Part shown: positions 10,815-20,359 of the stretch, in pieces
Layout: every line of letters starts with the position of its first letter
Numbering within the stretch: position 1 is the first letter of the stretch
Program-made: the position numbers and the translations under genes
The notes under the pieces: model-generated
What the model saw: only the letters and a program-made list of their open reading frames with translations
Database searches by the model: none
What the model was told of the DNA's origin: nothing
DNA from: Basidiobolus ranarum
Taxonomy: Eukaryota; Basidiobolomycota; Basidiobolomycetes; Basidiobolales
Assembly: GCA_040143965.1 (NCBI GenBank)
Contig: JASJQH010007046.1
Location: 1 to 23,209, forward strand
Direction: 5' to 3'
DNA: 23,209 nucleotides

Positions 10815-11436
10815 AGTAACCTCTGCCTTACTAGACATACTCTTAATTGTATAGATCCTTTTTGAAAAAAGAAACCCTCCTACTCCATTCGGTTAAAGCT
10901 TCTAGCATATACTCATTTATACTCTTCTTTAGACCATCCAATGTTTAATGTACCCCCATAATACTAATCTCTAGCTCAGAGGCATTGCTGAACAATAAAG
11001 ACATTTTTTACTTGATCAATACAAACGCAACAGAGACCAAGTTCGCTAGTTTATGCAAAGATACCAACTGATAATTGCACGCGGACAGCGATAAGGTTGG
11101 CATGATTGATTGAAAGCGATAAAGACTTTGCAAAGTCCTATTTAGATTTTTTTCTAACAGTCGAGGCTGTTCAAACGGTCAATATGTGGTAAATATGTTC
11201 AATTTGGCTTGACATTTATTCTAGTCAATGGAAAATTAATGAAGTGCCAGTTTTTTTCATAATTCCTGTTAAATCTAGACAAAATTCTAGATAATTTAGA
11301 GATCGAGAACCATCATTTCTCATGATTCTGGTGAGATCGTGCCTGGACCAGTGTCTCGAATCACTATCTTTTGTTTAAAGAAAGCATATAAAGGTAGAGG
11401 AGGCAGACAACTCCAACGATATATTCTTTTCTTCAA
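10815..11436. other. Intergenic region, DOHH promoter
   Basis: No gene seen. It contains the possible polyadenylation signal at 10994-10999 and, near its right end, the TATA box of the deoxyhypusine hydroxylase gene. Confidence 0.5.
11387..11392 (+). promoter_or_regulatory. TATA box of the deoxyhypusine hydroxylase gene
   Basis: TATAAA lies 45-50 bp before the ATG at 11437, within GCATATAAAGG. The sequence is a canonical match and the spacing is typical for a fungal core promoter. Confidence 0.55.
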
Positions 11437-12495
11437 ATGAGTAATCTACAACACGTTGCCATCGGAGCCATCAACACCGAATCAGTGGTCGAAAGAGCCA
11501 AGGCAAATCCCGAGACCTACCATATTCTTGAGGATACTCTTGTGAACAAGAGCGGACAAGTCGCTCTTCATCAACAATTCCGCGCACTCTTCACCCTCAA
11601 GAATCTGAAGGATCATCAGAGTATTGATATCATCTTCAAAGGTAATGACTTCCATTGTTCATTTCGGGTTAGCCAAAGCTCTAATTGATTAATATAATAT
11701 AATATAGCTTTCATCGATCCATCTGTTCTCCTTCGTCACGAGCTTGCTTATGTCCTCGGACAAATTGGTGACATCTATGCTATCCCCGGATTAACCAAGA
11801 TTTTGGATAATCTTGAGGAGGATCCCATGGTGAGACATGAAGCTGCTGAAGCTTTGGGTGCTCTCTCACATATCTCGGCCCTCGAAGTCTTGGAGAAATA
11901 CCGCAACGATCCTTGTGTTCCAGTTGCCGAGACCTGCCAGCTTGCCATTGAAAAGATCAAGTTCCATAATGATGAGAAACTCAAGGAAAACGTCCCCAAG
12001 GGAATCGTTTATACCTCCAACGATCCCGCCCCAGGTAACACCAGCAAATCTCTTGAGCAACTCCGAGAACTCTATCTCAACGAAGAGCTTCCACTCTTTG
12101 AGCGTTATCGTGCCATGTTCGGTCTTCGTAATCTTGGTACTGATGATGCTGTCAAGGTTCTTTGTGAAGGTTTTAAAGATAACAGTGCACTTTTCAAGCA
12201 TGAGGTTGCTTTTGTTCTCGGTCAAATGCAAAACCCTGCTGGTGCTGCTGCTTTAATCAAAGCTTTGGATGACCCTAACGAGGCACCCATGGTTCGTCAC
12301 GAAGCTGCTGAAGCTTTAGGCTCTATCGCTACTCCTGAATGCCTTCCCGTTCTTCAAAAGTATCGTAATGATTACATGAAGGTTGTTGCTGAATCATGCG
12401 CTATTGCTTTGGATATGTACGATTACGAACAAAGTAACGAATTCCAGTACACCATTCTTCCCAACGTCGAAGAAGCCACCTCCCCTAAAATCTAA
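11437..12495 (+). CDS. Deoxyhypusine hydroxylase
   Basis: Diiron HEAT-repeat enzyme that hydroxylates deoxyhypusine on translation factor eIF5A, the last step of hypusine formation. Two exons, 11437-11641 and 11708-12495, are separated by a 66-nt intron and give 330 aa, close to the yeast enzyme (325). All four His-Glu iron-ligand motifs are visible: LLRHELAYVLGQ (His 79), MVRHEAAEALG (His 112), LFKHEVAFVLGQ (His 233) and MVRHEAAEALG (His 265). The two halves repeat each other, as expected of the symmetrical fold, with a linker of about 70 residues between them. The first splice joins IIFK to AFIDPSVLLRHE exactly as the family requires. AATAAA at 12549-12554 is a likely polyadenylation signal. 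The neighbouring genes show no functional link. Confidence 0.96.
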
Positions 12496-13071
12496 GGAAT
12501 ACAATGGCTCAACTTGTAAATTATAAACGATTCCAAAATGACCTATAGAATAAACCAATATAGATACACTAGAAGTTGAATTTTTTCCTCTTTATTTGAA
12601 CAGAATTAGTAACAACTGATGCACGCATTTCTTTTCAAGTTGTTTGGGAATTCACTCAAGTACGAGGGCATCATTCAACTTGATACTGTCAGCGATCCTA
12701 TCAAGAAGAAATATGATGATGTTAGGAATAATCGCTACATTGAAACGTTTATGTGAGCCCTGGTATTTTAGTGGAGTTTTTTTATATTTTTATGATCGAT
12801 TGATTTTTTTGTAAAACCGATGAATTAAAAAACGAAATATTTGTATGTATTATACAAAGATTGATAGGAATACTAACCAGCTAATATTAAAAAGATGGCT
12901 TGAGAAAAATGCTTTTTGATGGTTTAAATTATTCTTTTATAATTCGAAATAGTACTTGTTAATGAGTAAGAATGAGCGACTGTGGGCTATCAAGGCCATT
13001 AGAGGTTAAATGAGATTGCTACTTTGTTGTATTATTGAATAAGCCTTTATTCTTAAAATCTATAAAGTAGA
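12496..13071. other. Convergent intergenic region between DOHH and methyltransferase genes
   Basis: AT-rich 3' flanks of two convergent genes. AATAAA at 12549-12554 serves the plus-strand gene, and TTTATT at 13046-13051 reads AATAAA for the minus-strand gene. A 45-codon plus-strand frame at 12619-12756 has protein-like composition but no family I recognise, so it is not called as a gene. Confidence 0.5.
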
Positions 13072-13743
13072 TCAACATTTACGTCCAACCCCGCAAAGGA
13101 AAGGAAATTCCATTGGAGTTTGAGATCCTTCGACTCCCTTGATGACGGAGAACGGAGTGTTAACTTGAACCTCTTTAAAATTAGCTTCTTTGAGGGCAGA
13201 CTCCAGTTCCGTTTTTAAGATACCATGGTGCTCAACAGTACTATGTTTTGCTTTAGGATGGAATAGTTCTGATCCATCGAATTTCTCAAAGTCAGTAACA
13301 ACCAAATAACCGTCCTTTTCTAAATATTCATATAAAATCTTTGTCATATGGTGAAAATCTTCAACGTGATGGTATGTCAAATGAGAGAAGATAAGGTGAA
13401 ACTTTTTCCCATCCAATTGATCAGCATTTGTTATCTCCAAGGGAATGGCTTGAAGTTGTTCCTCAACTTTCTTCTCTTTTGCTTTACGATTGTATACATT
13501 CGCCATGTTTTCCGAAAAGTCTACCCCTAAAATGGAGTTCACATAAGGCTCCACTTGAAAAGAAACTAATCCCGTACCACACCCAAACTCTAAACAATTC
13601 TGAGACTTGGTTAAATGGATGGTCGATTTGATGGCTAGGAATGCTTTCTCAGCCATTTCTTTCATTCCAGGTAGGTTATCCCATTTTTCTGCTTCAAGAT
13701 CAAAGCGTTGTTGTGTAGCTGTTGGTTCTTGTAGTGTCGTCAT
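13072..13743 (-). CDS. Class I SAM-dependent methyltransferase
   Basis: Intron-free frame of 223 aa from the chosen start. The Rossmann SAM-binding motif I is LEFGCGTGLVSF (about 51-62). It is followed by the acidic motif II strand LGVDFSENM (about 72-80), then HLIFSHLTYHHVED and GYLVVTDFEKFDGSELF, the pattern of Methyltransf_11/25 domains with a C-terminal strand pair. The frame stays open for 19 further codons, with another ATG at 13800. I prefer 13743 because the protein then begins MTTLQEPTATQQRFD directly before the domain and that ATG has a purine at -3. Substrate is unknown; the domain resembles fungal small-molecule methyltransferases. It lies downstream of the MMACHC-like gene on the same strand, but the 336-bp gap argues against co-transcription. 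Confidence 0.85.
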   Translation of the reverse strand: MTTLQEPTATQQRFDLEAEKWDNLPGMKEMAEKAFLAIKSTIHLTKSQNCLEFGCGTGLVSFQVEPYVNSILGVDFSENMANVYNRKAKEKKVEEQLQAIPLEITNADQLDGKKFHLIFSHLTYHHVEDFHHMTKILYEYLEKDGYLVVTDFEKFDGSELFHPKAKHSTVEHHGILKTELESALKEANFKEVQVNTPFSVIKGVEGSQTPMEFPFLCGVGRKC

Positions 13744-14079
13744 TCCAAGTGATAAGAAGAGGGTCCAGATGTCTTGATGCATACAAAATCCTCTAGTCAT
13801 ATATATTTGAATATCAAGGTTGAATAGAATATCCGGTTTAGCATCGTATAGATATAAGCAATCCTATTAGATTATCAACTGCTTTATGGTCACAGGATTA
13901 TCGAAGGTTTTCCCACAGCTTCTCCCATGAAAATAAGCATTAATAAGTTTCTCGAAAAGCAATCAATAATCTTTCAACCTGGACAATGAGAGATTCGAGA
14001 CTGTTTATGTATGTGAATATTTCACTAAAAATTATTCAATCATCCATCAACATCAACTGCAACTGAAACAACAGATGAA
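13744..14079. other. Upstream region of the methyltransferase gene
   Basis: AT-rich DNA between the methyltransferase start and the stop codon of the MMACHC-like gene. It includes the optional 19-codon N-terminal extension of the methyltransferase (13744-13800). No other feature is seen. Confidence 0.4.
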
Positions 14080-14877
14080 TTAATTTTTGGAATCAGCAAT
14101 GTTCCTGCTATTTTCTACTGCTACTTTAAGCGCAGAGAGATCTTTAAGATAATGGTATCTAATCTGTTCATCACAGTATCGCCACTGTTGTGTAGAACAA
14201 GCTTCACCAACCCTATCTCTAAGAGAAACCCATTGCGTCCAATATTTTTCCCAGGTCCATTGGGAATCTTGTTTCCATTGAGCTCTTAGAGTAGTCATCT
14301 CTAACTCCAATTTTCTAAGTGTCTCTGAAGGGATCATGGATATTTGCTCGGGGCTACAGGAATCAGCAGTGAGAGATTCCACATCGCCTACAATCACTAC
14401 TCCACGTAAGCCTATCCAAGGACCATAAGTAGGATGTAGGCAAAATCCTAGGTCAGGATCATATTGAAGCCCGGCTAGTCGACCAGCATGTTGAATAGCA
14501 ATAAAGTTATCTCCTGTATGAACATGAGAGAACCTAATTTCCGTTTTCTTTTCACCTAAAGAACGTTCGACCGCAATTTGTAGATAATTTGCTATATAGT
14601 CATCGAGCGGATTGTCCTTATGTTCCCAAAAATCTTCAGTTTTCTCACTTAAATAGTCGATAAAGTAAGGCCACAAATACTTGGTATTACCTATCAGTAA
14701 ACCTAAAGAATTTTCTTTTGAAGGGAGTGGCAAAGGTTGGAAGTTATGCTCGATTGCAAGGGAATTATATTTCGTTACTGAGAATGGAAGAACAAGGTCA
14801 AGCCCATATTTCATGAGTGAACTGGACAATGAAGATATAACATGCTCTACTGAGGATTTCATCAGTTTGATAGTCAT
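14080..14877 (-). CDS. MMACHC-like (CblC) cobalamin-processing protein
   Basis: Intron-free frame of 265 aa. The N-terminal half follows the animal MMACHC pattern: YGLDLVLPFSVTKYN (about 24-38), then FQPLPLP and a hydrophobic strand LGLLIGNTKYLWPYF. The best block is FCLHPTYGPWIGLRGVVIV (145-163), matching the HP-x-x-G-x-W-x-x-x-R-G-V-V signature. Arg 158 aligns with the human residue (Arg161) that contacts glutathione and is altered in cblC disease. Just before it HAGRLAGLQYD aligns with the AAHVAGA region. MMACHC removes the upper ligand of incoming cobalamin and passes B12 on to methionine synthase and methylmalonyl-CoA mutase. The C-terminal part is Trp-rich (WKQDSQWTWEKYW) and aligns less clearly. 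The first ATG (14877) is used; a second at 14862 is possible. The assignment rests on pattern recognition alone; a diverged relative with another role is possible. Confidence 0.75.
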   Translation of the reverse strand: MTIKLMKSSVEHVISSLSSSLMKYGLDLVLPFSVTKYNSLAIEHNFQPLPLPSKENSLGLLIGNTKYLWPYFIDYLSEKTEDFWEHKDNPLDDYIANYLQIAVERSLGEKKTEIRFSHVHTGDNFIAIQHAGRLAGLQYDPDLGFCLHPTYGPWIGLRGVVIVGDVESLTADSCSPEQISMIPSETLRKLELEMTTLRAQWKQDSQWTWEKYWTQWVSLRDRVGEACSTQQWRYCDEQIRYHYLKDLSALKVAVENSRNIADSKN

Positions 14878-15288
14878 TACGACACAACGTTTAGGGAAAA
14901 GGATTCCTTCAGATAGATATCAGAAATAAGAATCCGACTCAGATTTTTGGAATTTTACATGCTAAAATGGAATTCCAATTTGTAATTATAATGTTTCATG
15001 AGCATTGAAACAAAATTCAATGTGTTTCTTATGATTGCAACCAAAGGCGAATAAATGCTCATCATCGTAGTGAGCTATGGAAAAAAAAGGTACACTAAAA
15101 AATGCACCACGAAAGGAAATTACTTCAAATTTAACCAACCAGGTATAGACCCTTTTTGAAAGGTTTACCCTCGAGGAAAAATAAACACAAGTGCTTGGTT
15201 TTAAATACGTCGCCAAAAATTCCCAAAAAATATTAGCACCAATATTGTACACATTCGTAGACGTCCATAGATAAAACTTATTTTCGGG
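14878..15288. other. Divergent promoter region between the MMACHC-like and BRF1 genes
   Basis: This 411-bp stretch separates two divergent start codons. A 161-codon minus-strand open frame (14986-15471) crosses it and runs into BRF1 exon 1 and intron 1. It has no recognisable domain and is treated as fortuitous. No clear TATA box is seen for either gene. Confidence 0.45.
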
Positions 15289-17768
15289 ATGTCTTGTCGA
15301 CAATGTGGGGAATCGATCATTGAGTTCGATTCTACGCAAGGTAACTCCGTGTGTACGAACTGTGGTACTGTAAGTACTATCTAGAATATCTCTAAATACA
15401 CTCACGGCCTTTTTTGAAAGTTCTGGTTCAATCCAAGTGATGTAACCTTGACATTCTAAAGTCGAAGTCAATTTTTCCTTTCTGATTTGAAGTAGTGCTA
15501 ACGATATTTGACGCGACTTAGGTTATTGAGGAAAACACCATTGTTTCTGAGGTCACTTTTGGAGAATCTGCCAGTGGAGCTGCCATTCTACAGGGATCAT
15601 ATGTTGCAGCAGATAAAGGTTAGTTTGGTAATATGGTATACGAATCGCGTAGTTGAGAACTAATTAGAATTCTCGTAAACGTTTTCAGGTAGAGCAGCAA
15701 TTGGTTCATATCGACGACAAAATGCTCTGGAATCTCGAGAAAAAACAATTGCCGAAGGTTAGAAATTCACTGACTTCTCTCACAACTTGAGCTTTACTAA
15801 AAGTATGTTTCAATTCTCTCGCGTCTCATAGGTCGTCAAAGAATTCAAAGTATTGCCACTGCCCTTCGATTATCCGAAAGATTTATGGAGGCTGCGCAAA
15901 GATATTTCAACCTTGCCATTGCCAACAATTTTTTACAAGGAAGAAAAACTCAGAACGTAGTGGCTGCATGTTTATACGTAGTTTGTCGTATGGAGAAGAC
16001 CAGTCATATGTTGATCGATTTCTCGGATATTCTTCAGGTTTCTAAATATTTCATGGACTTTTTTCTGTTCCTGTTTATATCTATTGTGTTAGAATTATTC
16101 ATTGATATTTTTATCTCGATAATTTGTAGACCAACGTCTTTACCTTGGGTAGTACCTTTTTGAAGTTGGTTAGAGAACTCCATTTAAATCTGCCATTGGT
16201 CGATCCCAGTTTGTATATTTCACGTTTCGCAGCTATGTTGGAATTCGGAGATAAGACTCATGCAGTGGCTGCTGACGCTATGCGCTTGGTTCAAAGAATG
16301 GACAGAGATTGGATTCAAACGGGACGTAGACCAGCTGGTATTTGCGGTGCTTGTAAGTTTGTCTTTGGATTTTTTAACGCAGGATAAGGAAGGCGCATAA
16401 CATTAAATGCTCTCCATCATATTACTTTAGGCTTACTCATTGCTGCTAGAATGCACAATTTTCGAAGAACCCAACGTGAAATCATTCAAGTTGTGAAAAT
16501 CGCCGAGATCACTCTTAGAAAGAGGTAGGATATATGGTGTTCAAAGAAAGAGTGAATCGATTTGTGGTATTAACATGAACTTGAAATGCTTTAGATTGGA
16601 TGAATTCAAAGAAACTCCTTCAGGAAATTTAAGTGTTTCTGACTTCCAAAATCTCTGGTTAGAAGAGGCATGTGATCCACCGGCATTCAAACGGGCACGA
16701 AAGAAGCACAAAGATGTGACGGAAGGGGATGAGGAGAATGATGAACAAGACCAAGATCAAAAAGTCAAACCTGAAATTCAGAAAGCACAAACCATAGAGG
16801 AAGGAACGATGAAGGAGGAGAAATCATCACAAAATTCATCGGAAGCCGAAGAAACTGACGAAGAAAACCTTGCTGCTGAAATGAATGAATACCTTCATGG
16901 TGAACAGCTTTTGGAGCTTGCCAAGGATATGAATGGTACGTTCATTCACAATGGTTGCTTCTTTTTGTCTATTTTCTTTACTAACTGAGCTGATTCATGT
17001 TTCAGTTAAAGATATCGATGAAGAAGTGGAAAATTGGTCAGATATTGATGACGATGAGATTCGTAATGTAATTTTGGATGATGAAGAAGTCAAGGTGAAA
17101 ACCGAGGTTTGGACCGAAAATAACAAAGAATATCTCGAGCAATTGGAAGGTAATTTAATCACATGTCAATAAGAATTACCAACCATATATATTAAATCTA
17201 ACACTTTTGGTGGTCTTTTATTAGCTAAACGCAAACGTGAAGAGCTTAATCAACAGCTTGGGATCAATACTAAAACTCATAGAAAGGTTTGCATTTCAAC
17301 TATAGATTATTGTTCAACATTACAGTTAGTAACTCATTTCAAATTATCTAGCGAAGGAAGAAATCCAATAAGCCCACCGCACCAGCAGAAACGGTTGTGG
17401 AAGCTGCAAAACAGATGCTTAATACCAAGAAAGTGTCCAAGAAGATTAACTATGCGGTTTTAGAATCCTTGTTTGAAGACGGAACAGGCAAGAACGTAGA
17501 CAATAAAGAAATGATCATTAAAGCCGAAAAAATATCACAGTCAAATATAATTGAGGAAGTGGTAGAAGAGTTCTCAAAACCAGAATCCAAAGATGATGTG
17601 ATACGAGAGATTGTTGAAGAAGAAACACTGCCGCTACCAACAGCTCTGCAGAAATCGCTAGCAATGAATGATGAGTACGAAGATGATGACGAAGATAATG
17701 CATTAGTGGCTCACATCTCTGGAGATGAATACTGGTCTGAAGGTGATGGCGAAGTTGATGAATGGTAG
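15289..17768 (+). CDS. BRF1: TFIIIB subunit Brf1 (RNA polymerase III initiation factor)
   Basis: TFIIB-related factor that recruits RNA polymerase III to tRNA and 5S genes together with TBP and Bdp1. Ten exons join in frame to 577 aa (yeast 596): 15289-15369, 15522-15618, 15689-15757, 15832-16037, 16130-16352, 16431-16524, 16595-16935, 17006-17149, 17225-17286 and 17352-17768. The zinc ribbon is complete with Cys 3, 6, 22 and 25. It is followed by [15 protein letters not shown], the TFIIB-like linker, then two cyclin folds with [17 protein letters not shown] and [21 protein letters not shown], the latter split by intron 5. The C-terminal half carries an acidic, poorly conserved stretch (about residues 295-365) and the Brf1 homology block, [14 protein letters not shown] and [13 protein letters not shown] (about 468-480). 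The tail is acidic, as in yeast. Every splice restores a family-typical sequence, so confidence is high. Confidence 0.96.
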
Positions 17769-18563
17769 CATCCTTTTTGTATATTTGTGGAGGCACGCGC
17801 ACCTTCAATAATATTTTTTCTTCGTATATTTTCCGTTGATTTTCCGTTGATTTTCTTTTAAAAAATACCGTAAGAATTAGCTAGCCATCAGAACCAGCAA
17901 CACAATACCTAAATTCAACAATGACTTAATAATTTACGAGAAGTTGTCATTCTTACGAGTATTTCTCAATTCCCTTATCGAAACACTCACCATAGAAATT
18001 AGGTGAATTTCTTGAAAGTCGATTATTTCAATAAATTTCGCGATTTTTAAGCATCTCTACGATTTAACGGATATAGCTTCGGGAATGCCCATGTTCAGTA
18101 GAGAATAATGGATCTGTTTATTTGAAAATAGAGCTTTAACGTTGAATACCACACTCGTGAAAAATAAGAATAATGCATATGTTGGAGGAAAAAAGAGAAT
18201 AGGCTTCGGAATGGAAGAAAAGTATCGTTCACAGTAATACGATAGAAACCTCAACAATACCGTGGAATGGGATGGGGTGGGATGTACATAGTCTCACTAT
18301 TACATCAATGAAAAATAAGAAATGATGCTTTCTTTTCTTCCGCAAACACCAGTTTGGATATGGGTTGGTCAGTGTGAATATGAAATACATACTAACTCCG
18401 CTAACAAACCAAATAAATCTAGGTGGAGGTGCACCGCTTTATCATAAGATGGCAAGAGACGAGTAATATCTCGAGGAGATAGACTTCTCTCACCTTTTTA
18501 TACGCGATTGAGAAGAAAACACCGGTTTAAAAGTTAAAATCAAAGAGTGGGTATTCAACGCTA
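17769..18563. other. Convergent intergenic region between BRF1 and the cyclin gene
   Basis: No gene that I can support. A short direct repeat of TTTTCCGTTGA occurs twice in a row near 17827-17852. A minus-strand frame of 66 codons at 18057-18257 is Phe/Leu-rich with no recognisable domain. Confidence 0.45.
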
Positions 18564-19247
18564 TTAGCTAATCAGAGGATGTGTATTGTCAGTATGTAGA
18601 AGTTTGGTTTTGTGGTTTAGTCGAACTTGGCAAGGCTCGTTAAACTCCAGGGGTGTATCGACCATAGGAATATCTGAATCGTCCGGAGACCAGTCGTTCG
18701 TCTCTTCGGGTTCAAGAATATTCTCCACCGTTTTAGTATGTAGTTGGTTTCGGATAGTAATAAAGTGTTCCAAAAACTTCAACCAGTTAAAATAATCATC
18801 CTTGATTACCACCAAACGATACTCAACAGCTGCTAAGAAACCAAGCTCCATACGGTTTAGTTCGTTAATTGGGATACCACTGACTCTAGACCACATTCGT
18901 TTATTCAAAACCTTATCATCAAGGTATTTGTTAGCCAAAATTAAGGCCACAGTAAATATCCCAATTTCTGAGCCTGGTTGGCCACGAAGTTGTCCATTCA
19001 AATATTTCAAACGTTGTATGTATTTTAGGGCGAGAATTATGACCGAAGAGGAAACCTTGGTAGTAAGTAGCATGTTTTGGCAATGTTTTCTGAAAACACT
19101 ACTGGCACTGCTACTCATAGGGTCCAACTCGGGGTACCACGTAAAAGTAGCCACATCCGCAGCAAAGGTGGCGAACTGAGAAGCGGCCAAGTCGTGAGTG
19201 AAGTTGGTTGGCGACTCCAACCGCTTGTTGAAGTCAACACCAAACAT
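18564..19247 (-). CDS. PCL/Pho80-type cyclin
   Basis: Regulatory subunit expected to bind a Pho85-family cyclin-dependent kinase. Intron-free frame of 227 aa. The cyclin box is typical of the PCL group: VIILALKYIQRLKYLNGQL, RGQPGSEIGIFTVALILANK (about 89-108), YLDDKVLNKRMWSRVSGI and ELNRMELGFLAAVEYRLVV, followed by the tryptophan-containing helix YFNWLKFL. The N-terminal 60 residues, with FATFAADVATFTW, resemble the start of Pcl1/Pcl2/Pcl9 and Clg1-type proteins. The tail is short and acidic with possible phosphorylation sites. The ATG at 19247 is the first in the frame, and a TATA-like TATAAATC lies 45-52 bp upstream at 19292-19299. In yeast the PCL1/2 branch acts in G1 and morphogenesis while Pho80 acts in phosphate sensing; I cannot place this one more closely. 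Confidence 0.9.
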   Translation of the reverse strand: MFGVDFNKRLESPTNFTHDLAASQFATFAADVATFTWYPELDPMSSSASSVFRKHCQNMLLTTKVSSSVIILALKYIQRLKYLNGQLRGQPGSEIGIFTVALILANKYLDDKVLNKRMWSRVSGIPINELNRMELGFLAAVEYRLVVIKDDYFNWLKFLEHFITIRNQLHTKTVENILEPEETNDWSPDDSDIPMVDTPLEFNEPCQVRLNHKTKLLHTDNTHPLIS

Positions 19248-19291
19248 CGAGAGAAACGCAAGCTAATGATGAAATTTCTTTTGTCAAGACC

Positions 19292-19299
19292 GATTTATA
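19292..19299 (-). promoter_or_regulatory. TATA-like element of the cyclin gene
   Basis: The minus strand reads TATAAATC here, 45-52 bp upstream of the cyclin ATG. A second TATA-like run lies at about 19303-19313. Confidence 0.45.
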
Positions 19300-19909
19300 T
19301 GATTATATAAATAGGAAAATTTATCGAGTCTCATGTTCTTATCCGGACGATAACCCGACCTTGGATGAAATTTAAAAGCAAGATAATCAGTTTACTAATC
19401 TATATCAGTGAGGCCGGAAGGTTGCTCGGAAGGATCATCTGAATTTCTCTGGATAATCTAGATTTATCTGACCATTGATTGGTCAAGTCCTTCAATGGAA
19501 TCACCTGTAACAGTACTAATTAGAGACCATCCCAACGTTGAAATTATGCTGGTCTAATCCTACTCTGGCTTTTACCAGGAGACGAGGATCTGGATAATAT
19601 ATTAAGAATAGGCTCATTTCTGATGATCCGAGTATAGAAGACCACTCAACGATCGGTAGAGATAATGATGTTACATATGGACAGGTACGCAACTATATTG
19701 CAAGTAAGTTTCCCACCAGATATCTCCATTTTAGTAACGCGATCTATAGATAATCTTTACCCCCTCCGTTGAATATGTAATGAATGTTTCCTTTTTGGTA
19801 TGGGCTCTTGCTGGATAATACTGGCCAGACCGTCTCTATAACACAGCACAACGTGAACTTTAAATGGATATGCTTGCATTGAAAATCAACCTAACTTTAC
19901 TTAGTTAAT

Positions 19910-20014
19910 AGTTAAACCACTTGACTTAAATGTGAATCAGCATAGTTAACCACTTTGCTTAAAGGTGAATCACACAGCTAACAGTTAATCAATTTACTTA
20001 AAAGCTAATCGATT
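19910..20014. repeat. Three degenerate tandem repeats (34-39 bp)
   Basis: Three adjacent copies begin at 19910, 19944 and 19983. Each starts AGTTAA, continues with a CCACTTGACTTAAA-like core (CCACTTTGCTTAAA in the second, TCAATTTACTTAAA in the third) and then has a GTGAATC/GCTAATC word. They sit in the divergent region between the cyclin and exchanger genes. No function is apparent. Confidence 0.7.
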
Positions 20015-20359
20015 TGAGCGCATTTAGATTAAATGCATGTTAACAAGTCACAACAGATGTTAGAGGCATATTATGCAGTATGCACATCAACAGTGTTTGC
20101 CTTTAGAATGTAAACGTAGATGCTCTCAATCGAGCTCTCCATACAGTAATCAGTATTTTTAATAATGTGAGTGCCAAGTTGGCTGAGCTGTTTCGCAACA
20201 AAATCTATTTTTGAACATGATCAGCTTTAGAACTATGCGATTAACATATCCGTGATTCTCCACAATTAGGATTGGCAGCTTAGATTGAGATTGAGCGGTC
20301 CAGTATAATCCTAGGAATCATTAGACAGAAGACTTTATACTTCACCTACCACTGTTAAA

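Larger units (their letters stand above)
19248..20359. other. Divergent intergenic region between the cyclin and exchanger genes
   Basis: This 1.1-kb stretch is the longest gap in the window. It contains the TATA-like elements of the cyclin gene and the degenerate repeats at 19910-20014. No open frame, tRNA or transposon remnant could be recognised. Confidence 0.5.

Noticed and set aside
11866-12231. Long antisense open frame within the deoxyhypusine hydroxylase gene
   Set aside because: It mirrors codon structure of the real gene on the other strand; the sense frame matches the family fully.
17990-18010. Word similar to the flank of the 40-bp repeat (CCATAGAAATTA, also near 5480)
   Set aside because: Only about a dozen bases are shared, which is expected by chance in AT-rich DNA of this length.
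18057-18257. Minus-strand frame of 66 codons with hydrophobic residues
   Set aside because: Short, AT-driven composition, no recognisable family and no supporting context.
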